Part shown: one piece after another, positions 1 to 5,713 of the stretch
Position numbering within the stretch: position 1 is the first letter of the stretch
Layout of the letters: each line of letters begins with the position of its first letter
Translations under genes and position numbers: made by a program
The notes under the pieces: model-generated
The model's input: only the letters and a program-made list of their open reading frames with translations
Told to the model about the DNA's origin: nothing
Database searches by the model: none
Assembly: GCA_964541615.1 (NCBI GenBank)
Contig: CAZIRA010000046.1
Span: 1 to 18,526 of the forward strand
Source of the DNA: UPXZ01 sp964541615
Lineage (GTDB): Bacteria > Bacteroidota > Bacteroidia > Bacteroidales > Paludibacteraceae
DNA: 18,526 bases
Direction of reading: 5' to 3'

Positions 1-76
1 GCTGGAAGATAAGTTGAGAGCGTTGAGAAATGATGCTATAAGAGAAACAGATCAGCAGGAAGATGAGGAAGAATAA
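1..76 (+). CDS. 3' end of an unidentified protein (partial)
   Basis: An open frame enters from the left edge (codons in phase from base 2) and stops at TAA 74-76. Only 24 residues are visible. They are charged and helix-prone (LEDKLRALRNDAIRE...) and end in an acidic tail of D and E residues. A terminator-like hairpin about 105 bases downstream agrees with this being the end of a plus-strand transcription unit. The fragment is too short to assign to a family, so I give no function. Confidence 0.55.
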   Translation, partial: LEDKLRALRNDAIRETDQQEDEEE

Positions 77-180
77 AGCTCAGTGTAATGTCGATGGATC
101 GATGGATAGCATTTATCTTCTCAATTTAATGATATTGTTTCATCCAAATGAAATAGCAGCTAAGTCATTTTACTATAAGC

Positions 181-210
181 AACGGTCAGGAACCACCCCG
201 ACCGTTTTTT
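181..210 (+). terminator. Rho-independent terminator after the partial gene
   Basis: AACGGTC (181-187) pairs with GACCGTT (200-206) around a 12-base loop, and a T run follows (205-210). It sits downstream of the partial plus-strand gene and ends that transcription unit before the tRNA region. Confidence 0.75.
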
Positions 211-249
211 GTGTTTAACCTACCAACGGCAAGCCGCAGGGAAGTGATA

Positions 250-257
250 CAAAGATA
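250..257 (-). promoter_or_regulatory. Orphan -7 promoter-like element on the minus strand
   Basis: On the minus strand this reads TATCTTTG, a match to the Bacteroidota -7 consensus TAnnTTTG. No minus-strand coding sequence lies to its left in the window. The first ~70 bases it would transcribe contain CGGC-AA-GCCG and the AACGGTC/GACCGTT hairpin. It may be fortuitous in AT-rich sequence, or the promoter of a small RNA. No clear -33 element was seen. Confidence 0.25.
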
Positions 258-294
258 CATCTAATTTTCGATAAAAATCAATTATTCTCAATTA

Positions 295-315
295 ATTGTA
301 CCCTATATTGTACCC
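295..315. repeat. Two direct copies of ATTGTACCC beside the tRNA 3' end
   Basis: ATTGTACCC occurs at 295-303 and again at 307-315, so the period is 12 bases. The pair lies about 47 bases beyond the 3' end of the tRNA-Gln gene. Short direct repeats next to a tRNA 3' end can be recombinase binding sites of an integration locus, but no integrase gene or second att copy is visible here, so the role is unknown. Confidence 0.6.
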
Positions 316-321
316 CTTTAC

Positions 322-366
322 GAAAAAACGACAACACAGATACCTTTATTGCCGTTTGTTGTTGTC
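322..366 (-). terminator. Possible terminator of the tRNA-Gln transcript
   Basis: On the minus strand GACAACA (from 366 leftward) can pair with TGTTGTC (ending at 330), and a run of six T follows (328-323). The loop is long (23 bases), and the first arm overlaps the 3' acceptor strand of the tRNA, so it would compete with tRNA folding. It is therefore only a tentative intrinsic terminator. Confidence 0.35.
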
Positions 367-432
367 CTATCTGGATTCGAACCAGAACAAACAGATTCAG
401 AGACTGGTATGCTACCGTTACACCATAGGACA
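362..432 (-). tRNA. tRNA-Gln (anticodon CTG) with a weak anticodon stem
   Basis: Read on the minus strand, the acceptor TGTCCTA (432-426) pairs fully with TAGGACA (369-363), with discriminator A at 362. The T arm TCTGG-TTCGAAT-CCAGA is perfect. The D arm is GTGT-AACGGTA-GCAT, using wobble pairs. The anticodon loop is CTCTGAA with CTG at 400-398, giving glutamine. No CCA is encoded. The anticodon stem CCAGT/TCTGT pairs only at its three middle positions: 27-43 is C against T and 31-39 is T against T. The gene clearly descends from a tRNA-Gln; whether it is fully functional is uncertain. Confidence 0.85.
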
Positions 433-442
433 ATTTGAATTG

Positions 443-450
443 CAAAATTA
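443..450 (-). promoter_or_regulatory. -7 promoter element of the tRNA-Gln gene
   Basis: On the minus strand this reads TAATTTTG, matching TAnnTTTG. It ends 10 bases before the tRNA 5' end at 432, which is a sensible distance for a tRNA promoter with a very short leader. The -33 element is not obvious. Confidence 0.55.
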
Positions 451-545
451 CAAAAAAAAGGATAAAACTGTGATAAAAAACATTTTTTATTTTTCCAAAA
501 ATTGGCGGTTATGTAATTTCAAGTCGTTTCTTCCGTTAAATTTAT

Positions 546-553
546 TATTTTTG
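546..553 (+). promoter_or_regulatory. -7 promoter element of the GldB-like gene
   Basis: TATTTTTG matches the Bacteroidota -7 consensus TAnnTTTG and ends nine bases before the ATG at 563. Transcription would start around 558-560, leaving a leader of only a few bases and no room for a Shine-Dalgarno site. Confidence 0.5.
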
Positions 554-562
554 TAAATTATA

Positions 563-1570
563 ATGAAAAATAGAACTTACATAGCACTTTTTGTCATTGC
601 TATTCTTTTTGCTTCGTGTGCTAAAAAAGAAAGATTCATGATTGACACTGATAAAAATAGAATTGAAGTTGAAATTCATCGTTTTGATAAAGATCTTATT
701 CATTTGGATACTTTGAACTTGCCGGTGTATGTAGATATGTTGCAAAAGAAATATCCGAAATTCCTTCCATTGTTTATTGAGAATATGACAAATTCCTCGA
801 TAAATAATTCGGATTCGATAGGAAAGATATTAAGTGATTTTGTAAATTATCCGCTTGTAAAAGAGGTAAATAGCCAGGTTTTGGAAAAATTCACCGATAT
901 ATCATCCGTTCAAAGCGAAATTTCTGACGCATTTACTTACATCCACCATTATTTTCCCAATCTGACTTTGCCTGAACTTTATTTTTATGTTTCAGGAATG
1001 AATGTACCCATGATTATGAATCGTGACCGTTCATTTTTTGGAATAGGGACAGATTTTTATCTTGGAGCTGATTTTGCTCCTTACAAAGAGATTATGTACG
1101 ATTATATGCTTCAAAATTTTGCTTCTGAACGATTGCCGGTTGACGTGATTTCTGCAGTGATATTTAGTAATTTCGGATTTGACAGCAGGCAAAATCGATT
1201 GCTGGATAATATGTTGTTTCGTGGAAAAAGGCTTTACTTACTTTCAGTTTTTTCGCCGGATAGAAATGAAAATGAGATAATCGGCTATAATCCGGCGCAA
1301 TGGCAATGGGCAGTGGACAATGAAAAAGATATTTGGAAAGCGATTGTAGCTCAGAAAGATTTATTTTCAACCGATCAGCAACTTATCCGAAAATATATGG
1401 ATATAGCACCTTTCACAGCTCCAATTTCACAAGAATCACCCGGAAGATTGGGTGAGTACTTGGGATTGCGAATTGTAAAAAGTTTTATGGAAAAAAATAA
1501 AAATGTAACTCTGCCTGAATTGATGCAGATGAATAATTACCAGGAATTACTGGAAAAATCAGGATATTAG
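563..1570 (+). CDS. gldB: GldB-like lipoprotein
   Basis: This is a 335-residue predicted lipoprotein. Residues 1-18 form a signal peptide with a lipobox ending FAS-C, so Cys19 would be acylated and the protein anchored in the envelope facing the periplasm. The body resembles the GldB family, especially the region around residues 150-215 (SFFGIGTDFYLGAD, then YDYMLQNF and LPVDVISAVIFSNFG). GldB is a gliding-motility lipoprotein in Flavobacterium, but relatives occur widely in non-gliding Bacteroidota, where the role is unclear. No other gld or spr gene is in the window, so motility should not be inferred. The start is fixed by the signal peptide. Its stop codon lies in a hairpin loop that runs into a degraded palindromic repeat. 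Confidence 0.75.
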   Translation: MKNRTYIALFVIAILFASCAKKERFMIDTDKNRIEVEIHRFDKDLIHLDTLNLPVYVDMLQKKYPKFLPLFIENMTNSSINNSDSIGKILSDFVNYPLVKEVNSQVLEKFTDISSVQSEISDAFTYIHHYFPNLTLPELYFYVSGMNVPMIMNRDRSFFGIGTDFYLGADFAPYKEIMYDYMLQNFASERLPVDVISAVIFSNFGFDSRQNRLLDNMLFRGKRLYLLSVFSPDRNENEIIGYNPAQWQWAVDNEKDIWKAIVAQKDLFSTDQQLIRKYMDIAPFTAPISQESPGRLGEYLGLRIVKSFMEKNKNVTLPELMQMNNYQELLEKSGY

Positions 1571-1599
1571 CCTCCTGATTTCCTCGTAAAGGGACTTTT
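1570..1599 (-). repeat. Palindromic intergenic repeat, copy 1 (degraded, reverse)
   Basis: Its reverse complement aligns with the best copy at 4674-4705: AAAAGTCCC, a short AT stretch, then GAGGAAATCAGGAGGC in place of GAGGGGGATTTAGGGGGC. It begins at the last base of the GldB-like stop codon. Several substitutions make it the weakest member together with 5679-5707. Confidence 0.5.
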
Positions 1600-1628
1600 A
1601 GAGTGCTAAAATCAAAAAATCTAAAAAC

Positions 1629-2738
1629 ATGCGCAAAATAAAATCACAGGATATATTACGGGAAGTTGTAAAGGATGAAAAGCTTACAAAATTGGCTTTT
1701 CAGGAGTTGGATTTAACGGCTGTGGAAGATAGATTAATGAGTATCTCTGTGCGAAACTGCTTATTCCTTGATTGCAAAATGTCGGATAAATTGAATAACT
1801 TTCTGTATTCAAACAATTACATTTTTCCTCATCTGAATGTGCCATACAGTATTTATCCATCCGGACTTTACAATAAAGATACACTTTACAATGGCTATGA
1901 TTTTAATCAGCCGGATTCTTACCTGAAAACGATGGATAAAATCGTATATGATTACTATAAAAAAATGGGCGGATCAGAAACGCGTAACATTAAAGAAACG
2001 CTTGCCCGTTCGCTTCACGACCATTCCATATACGATGCCAAACACGAGTTTTTATCGGCTTACGATGAACGAAAAGTGTTGGCCATTATGGGTGGACATA
2101 AGCTCAGACGCGATGATGAGCTCTATTTGCAGACTGCCAAACTATCCAAGACATTGACTGAAAAAGGCTATCTGATGTGTTCAGGCGGCGGTCCGGGCGC
2201 TATGGAAGCATTACATGTAGGTGCCTGGTTTTCTGGAAAAATGGATATCGAGTTAGAAGATGCAGTCAATATGCTGAAACCGGCACCTATTTATTCGCAT
2301 CCCGATTGGCTGAAAACCTCGTATCAGGTTCTCGAAAAATATCCGGGAACCAGTTTCAATAGTCTCGGCATCCCGACCTGGTTATATGGTCACGAACTTT
2401 CTACACCTTTTGCCACGCACATTGCCAAGTTTTTTGAGAATAGTCTGCGTGAGGAAGGTTTGCTTGCCATTGCCAAAGGCGGAGTTATTTTCTCACCCGG
2501 AAGCGCCGGCACCATGCAGGAAATTTTCATGGATTTGGCTCAAAATCATTATGAAAGCTACGGATTTGCAAGTCCGATGATATTTCTTTGCAAACGATAC
2601 TGGACTGAAGAATATCCTGTGTATCCGCTGATAAAATCGTTTGTTGACAATGGAAAGCTGAATAAAATTGATTTGGCAATTTACGATACAAACGAGGAGG
2701 TGATAAGACATTTGGAGAAATCTACCCCTAAATCCTAA
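1629..2738 (+). CDS. LOG-family Rossmann-fold protein (putative nucleotide hydrolase)
   Basis: This 369-residue cytoplasmic protein has a LOG/lysine-decarboxylase-like Rossmann domain from about residue 145 to the end. Key motifs are AIMGGHKLR (152-160), GGGPGAMEA (186-194) and PGSAGTMQE (290-298). The last is a variant of the family PGGxGTxxE active-site motif with Ser and Ala replacing two small residues. Characterised relatives hydrolyse nucleoside monophosphates at the N-glycosidic bond (plant LOG, E. coli PpnN). The ~145-residue N-terminal extension is not part of the LOG core, and I do not recognise it. The substrate cannot be deduced. The last codons and stop are supplied by a palindromic repeat. 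Confidence 0.82.
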   Translation: MRKIKSQDILREVVKDEKLTKLAFQELDLTAVEDRLMSISVRNCLFLDCKMSDKLNNFLYSNNYIFPHLNVPYSIYPSGLYNKDTLYNGYDFNQPDSYLKTMDKIVYDYYKKMGGSETRNIKETLARSLHDHSIYDAKHEFLSAYDERKVLAIMGGHKLRRDDELYLQTAKLSKTLTEKGYLMCSGGGPGAMEALHVGAWFSGKMDIELEDAVNMLKPAPIYSHPDWLKTSYQVLEKYPGTSFNSLGIPTWLYGHELSTPFATHIAKFFENSLREEGLLAIAKGGVIFSPGSAGTMQEIFMDLAQNHYESYGFASPMIFLCKRYWTEEYPVYPLIKSFVDNGKLNKIDLAIYDTNEEVIRHLEKSTPKS

Positions 2739-2749
2739 AGGGGATTTTT
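2725..2749 (-). repeat. Palindromic intergenic repeat, copy 2 (reverse)
   Basis: On the minus strand it reads AAAAATCCCC-TTTA-GG-ATTTAGGGG. It overlaps the 3' end of the LOG-family gene, supplying the final Pro-Lys-Ser codons and the stop, and forms an inverted pair with the forward copy at 2799-2823. Confidence 0.7.
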
Positions 2750-2798
2750 AATGCTTGTTTATTTTACGATATTAAGAAAAAATTTTTATTGACTTATA

Positions 2799-2823
2799 AT
2801 TTTCCCCTTTAGGGGCTAGGGGT
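2799..2823 (+). repeat. Palindromic intergenic repeat, copy 3 (forward)
   Basis: ATTTTCCCC-TTT-AGGGG-CTAGGGG ends three bases before the radC ATG. Internally CCCC and GGGG pair. It can also pair with copy 2 across a loop of about 50 bases covering the whole intergenic gap. Confidence 0.7.
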
Positions 2824-2825
2824 CT

Positions 2826-3515
2826 ATGACAAAACGTTTAACCATAACCGAATGGGCTGATGATGACCGCCCTCGCGAAAAGCTGATGAAAAAAGGTGCA
2901 ACAGCCCTTTCAGATGCTGAATTATTGGCAATATTAATCGGTTCAGGGAATACGGAAGAAACAGCCGTTGAGCTTTGCCGACGGATTCTGAATGATAATC
3001 ACAATAACCTGAACGAGTTAGCACGACTTTCAATTTCCGATTTGGAGCGGTACAAAGGAATCGGTGAGGCGAAAGCCATTACATTAATATCTGCACTGGA
3101 AATTGGGAAACGAAGACGTTCACAAGAAGTGCTTGAAAGACAAAAGATCACAGAAAGCAGGGATTTGTTTGAACTTTTCGGACCAATTATGGAGGATTTG
3201 AATCACGAAGAGTTTTGGATTGTTTTTCTGAACGGTGCCAATAAAGTAATGGAAACCACAAACCTGACCAAAGGCGGCATGAGACAAACTGTAGTGGATG
3301 TGCCGATATTACTTAGGTTGGCGTTGGAGAAATCTGCTCATGCAGTTGCGGTAGCACATAATCATCCTTCAGGCGAATCCAATCCGAGCCGTGAAGATTT
3401 AAGTATTACACAAAAAATCAAAAACGGTTGTGAAGCTATCGGAGTTCGTTTTTTGGATCATATAATCATTGCGGGAAGGAGTTATTACAGTTTTGCGGAT
3501 GAAGGGAAAATGTAA
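2826..3515 (+). CDS. radC: RadC family protein (UPF0758, JAB/MPN metalloprotein)
   Basis: This 229-residue protein has the full RadC layout. The N-terminal helix-hairpin-helix-like part (about 10-95) includes DLERYKGIGEAKA. The C-terminal MPN+/JAMM domain (about 105-229) carries the metal site H178-x-H180-P-S-G with D191 downstream (HNHPSG...SRED). RadC was named for DNA repair, but its biochemical role is unsettled; relatives are common on chromosomes and mobile elements. Length and all zinc ligands are normal, so it should be an intact member. The ATG is directly preceded by a forward palindromic repeat, leaving no recognisable ribosome binding site. Neighbours give no specific functional hint. 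Confidence 0.93.
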   Translation: MTKRLTITEWADDDRPREKLMKKGATALSDAELLAILIGSGNTEETAVELCRRILNDNHNNLNELARLSISDLERYKGIGEAKAITLISALEIGKRRRSQEVLERQKITESRDLFELFGPIMEDLNHEEFWIVFLNGANKVMETTNLTKGGMRQTVVDVPILLRLALEKSAHAVAVAHNHPSGESNPSREDLSITQKIKNGCEAIGVRFLDHIIIAGRSYYSFADEGKM

Positions 3516-3601
3516 AACCGGGATTTATAATTTGAAAATTTACGATTGAAAAAAACTTTTTAACGATAGCGATTAACAAATTCAATATTTAATAAGCATT
3601 A

Positions 3602-4615
3602 ATGAAGTTCATTGTTTTGATATTTATTTTTGTCTTCTTTGGAGTTTTGACTGCTCAGAATCCGACAGACAGTATTAATATTCAAGTTATTGATTCTTTG
3701 GATATAAATTCTAATGCGTTAAGAGACAGCGTTACAAATATAACTTTTAACAATAAAGTTGAATCTTTTCCCAAGCTTTATCCAAATTGGACACTTTATG
3801 TGCCGGGTGGAACTCATTTTTACGATAAAAGGTTTGGTGAAGGATTAATTTTCTCGGGTTTGACGGTGGGTGGTATAGCATATGGATTGTTAAATGCGGA
3901 TAAAATGGGAGTTGAAAGCACTTCACCCTACGCAAATTTTCCGCTATTAATTGGTTTACAGGCATACAATGTGGATAAAGTAGATTTTTTCAGAAACCGG
4001 ATGGAGTATATCAAATACAGGAATCCGGATTTTCGGTATGATCCGATCAAATACAACGATTTACTGTTAGCGCCATTCCAGCCAAAAAATATTTTTACTT
4101 CGATTACCGGAATCTTTGTTGCAGCAGCTGTTGCGGAGCTTTTTCTGCTGGGTCCAAAACCCAATCGCTACTTCGGACAAGTGGATCAGATGATGGTTAT
4201 GGATCAGTATGTCAATCCTAATCAGGCGCTTGCACTCTACGGAGGTGTTTCGCTGATGGCGAGTTTTGGTGCAGGAGTTTCAGAGGAATATGTTTTTAGA
4301 AATGCACTGATGCCGATAATGGACTACCGCTACGGCCAGCGAAAAGGGCTGATATATTCCAGTCTGCTTTTTGGAGGAGCGCACCTGACAAATCTTTTTA
4401 TGTCAGAGAAACCTGATTATGTAGGCACCTTTACTCAGGTTGCAGTAGCTTCAGTAGCCGGATATCTGCTTGGAAATGACGTTCAGAGAAGGGGTTATAA
4501 CATTGGCCCGGCAGTGGCGGCGCATATGTGGTATGATTTTGTGCTGATGCTCGGTTCATTCCTTGTTAATCCACAAAATAACTTTCTTGGCGTAAGCGTT
4601 TCGTTTAAGATGTGA
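3602..4615 (+). CDS. CPBP-family intramembrane metalloprotease-like protein
   Basis: This 337-residue membrane protein starts with a cleavable-looking signal peptide (about 1-18, ending VLTAQ), then a ~55-residue polar segment and several hydrophobic segments (about 80-97, 165-184, 208-226, 250-265, 276-292, 308-322). The three CPBP/CAAX-protease motifs are present: EExxxR (E228, E229, R233), FxxxH (F257, H261) and HxxxD (H308, D312). Known members are Rce1-type prenyl proteases, bacteriocin-immunity proteins and other intramembrane peptidases. The N-terminal signal peptide and periplasmic segment are additions to the core. The substrate is unknown. It stands alone between radC and the ABC exporter, with gaps of about 90 bases on each side. 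Confidence 0.8.
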   Translation: MKFIVLIFIFVFFGVLTAQNPTDSINIQVIDSLDINSNALRDSVTNITFNNKVESFPKLYPNWTLYVPGGTHFYDKRFGEGLIFSGLTVGGIAYGLLNADKMGVESTSPYANFPLLIGLQAYNVDKVDFFRNRMEYIKYRNPDFRYDPIKYNDLLLAPFQPKNIFTSITGIFVAAAVAELFLLGPKPNRYFGQVDQMMVMDQYVNPNQALALYGGVSLMASFGAGVSEEYVFRNALMPIMDYRYGQRKGLIYSSLLFGGAHLTNLFMSEKPDYVGTFTQVAVASVAGYLLGNDVQRRGYNIGPAVAAHMWYDFVLMLGSFLVNPQNNFLGVSVSFKM

Positions 4616-4673
4616 AAAAGCTGGAAGACTGAAGACAAATAATTAATATATTACACTAATTAACTTTTAATCA

Positions 4674-4705
4674 AAAGTCCCCCTTGAGGGGGATTTAGGG
4701 GGCTA
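4674..4705 (+). repeat. Palindromic intergenic repeat, copy 4 (forward, best preserved)
   Basis: It reads AAAAGT-CCCCC-TTGA-GGGGG-ATTTA-GGGGG-CTA, so a 5-bp C/G hairpin is followed by a second G5 block that could pair with the C5 instead. It ends two bases before the TTG start of the ABC ATPase gene. No matching reverse copy lies at the end of the CPBP gene. Confidence 0.75.
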
Positions 4706-4707
4706 CA

Positions 4708-5622
4708 TTGAAATTTTTAGAAATAAATAACGTTGTAAAACAGTACTCAGGTCACCTTGCACTGGATGGTGTGAGCTTGGATATTCCGAAAGGTACTGTT
4801 TACGGACTACTTGGCCCGAACGGCGCAGGTAAAACAACGCTGATTCGTATTGTCAACTGTATTACGGCACCTGACAGCGGTGAAGTGTTGCTTAACGGCA
4901 AAAAATTACAGCCTGAGGATGTCAGAAACATCGGTTACATGCCCGAAGAACGAGGCCTTTACAAGAAAATGAAAGTAGGTGAACAGGCAGTTTATCTGGC
5001 TCGCCTGAAAGGAATGTCCAAATCAGATGCTCTGAAAGCATTGAAATATTGGTTCGAAAAATTTGAAATTCAGGACTGGTGGGGCAAAAAAGTGGAGGAA
5101 CTTTCCAAAGGAATGGCGCAGAAAGTACAGTTCATAACCACGATTTTGCACAAACCGGATCTGCTGATATTTGACGAACCTTTTAGCGGATTTGACCCTG
5201 TAAATGCCGATTTACTGAAACGTGAAATTCTGGAACTGCGTGATCAGGGCGTAACCATTATCTTTTCCACGCACAATATGGAGTCAGTTGAAGAACTTTG
5301 CGAAAATATCTCTTTGGTCAATAAATCTAAAATCGTTCTTCAGGGAAATGTAGCTGAAATACGTGCTTCACATGCTTCTGAAAGCTTATTTGTGAAAACT
5401 TCTGAGTCAATTGTACTTGAAAATTGCGAAATTACTTCTCAAAATCAGAAAAATGGCATATTCGAAACAACCCTGAAAAAGACCAACAGCAAAACCAACA
5501 ACGAAATCCTTCAGGAAATCATTGCTCAAACACAGGTTTATTCCTTCGATGAGCTTTTGCCGACGATGAATGATATTTTTATAAAGACGGTTGCCCCCCA
5601 ACCTTTAAAAGGGGGAGTCTAA
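4708..5622 (+). CDS. ABC exporter ATP-binding protein, NatA type
   Basis: This 304-residue ATPase subunit contains Walker A GPNGAGKT (36-43), signature LSKGMAQK (132-139, a common variant of LSGGQ in this subfamily), Walker B LLIFDEP (152-158) and the switch His in STHN (H189). Residues from about 215 form the DUF4162-like C-terminal domain typical of NatA-type exporters. It pairs with the permease gene that follows, and together they should form an inner-membrane exporter. Family members move Na+, drugs or other small molecules, and the substrate cannot be told. The start is TTG, chosen because the domain begins at once (MKFLEINNVVKQYSG) and the repeat ends immediately upstream. The tail APQPLKGGV is encoded by a reverse palindromic repeat and is probably not functional sequence. 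Confidence 0.92.
   Translation: MKFLEINNVVKQYSGHLALDGVSLDIPKGTVYGLLGPNGAGKTTLIRIVNCITAPDSGEVLLNGKKLQPEDVRNIGYMPEERGLYKKMKVGEQAVYLARLKGMSKSDALKALKYWFEKFEIQDWWGKKVEELSKGMAQKVQFITTILHKPDLLIFDEPFSGFDPVNADLLKREILELRDQGVTIIFSTHNMESVEELCENISLVNKSKIVLQGNVAEIRASHASESLFVKTSESIVLENCEITSQNQKNGIFETTLKKTNSKTNNEILQEIIAQTQVYSFDELLPTMNDIFIKTVAPQPLKGGV
5594..5622 (-). repeat. Palindromic intergenic repeat, copy 5 (reverse)
   Basis: On the minus strand it reads GACTCCCCC-TTTTAAAGG-TTGGGGGGC. It lies wholly inside the 3' end of the ABC ATPase gene, encoding its last nine residues and stop, and forms an inverted pair with the degraded forward copy at 5679-5707. Confidence 0.65.
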
Positions 5623-5678
5623 AGATTTTCCTCATTTATATTGACTTAATTTATTTGTACTAACTTTAATATATTCTC

Positions 5679-5707
5679 CAAATCCCTTCTTTAGTGGGAT
5701 AGGAGGC
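5679..5707 (+). repeat. Palindromic intergenic repeat, copy 6 (degraded, forward)
   Basis: CAAATCCCTTCTTTAGTGGG followed by ATAGGAGGC matches the forward element with several substitutions. It ends six bases before the permease ATG. The AGGAGG it contains could also serve as a Shine-Dalgarno site for that gene. Confidence 0.5.
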
Positions 5708-5713
5708 TGAATT

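Noticed and set aside
89..105. GATGGATC-GATGGAT direct repeat near the left edge
   Set aside because: Only two short units, with no gene or structure to give it meaning.
296..556. 86-codon plus-strand open reading frame across the tRNA region
   Set aside because: It runs antisense through the tRNA-Gln gene and its promoter, and the translation looks like random AT-rich coding. It is a shadow frame.
563..1570. GldB-like gene as evidence of gliding motility or a type IX secretion locus
   Set aside because: No gld, spr or por partner genes are present, and GldB relatives occur in non-gliding Bacteroidota.
1629..3515. LOG-family protein plus RadC as a defence or mobile-element module
   Set aside because: Both are common chromosomal genes and their adjacency is joined only by repeat elements. 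No nuclease, helicase or phage genes accompany them.
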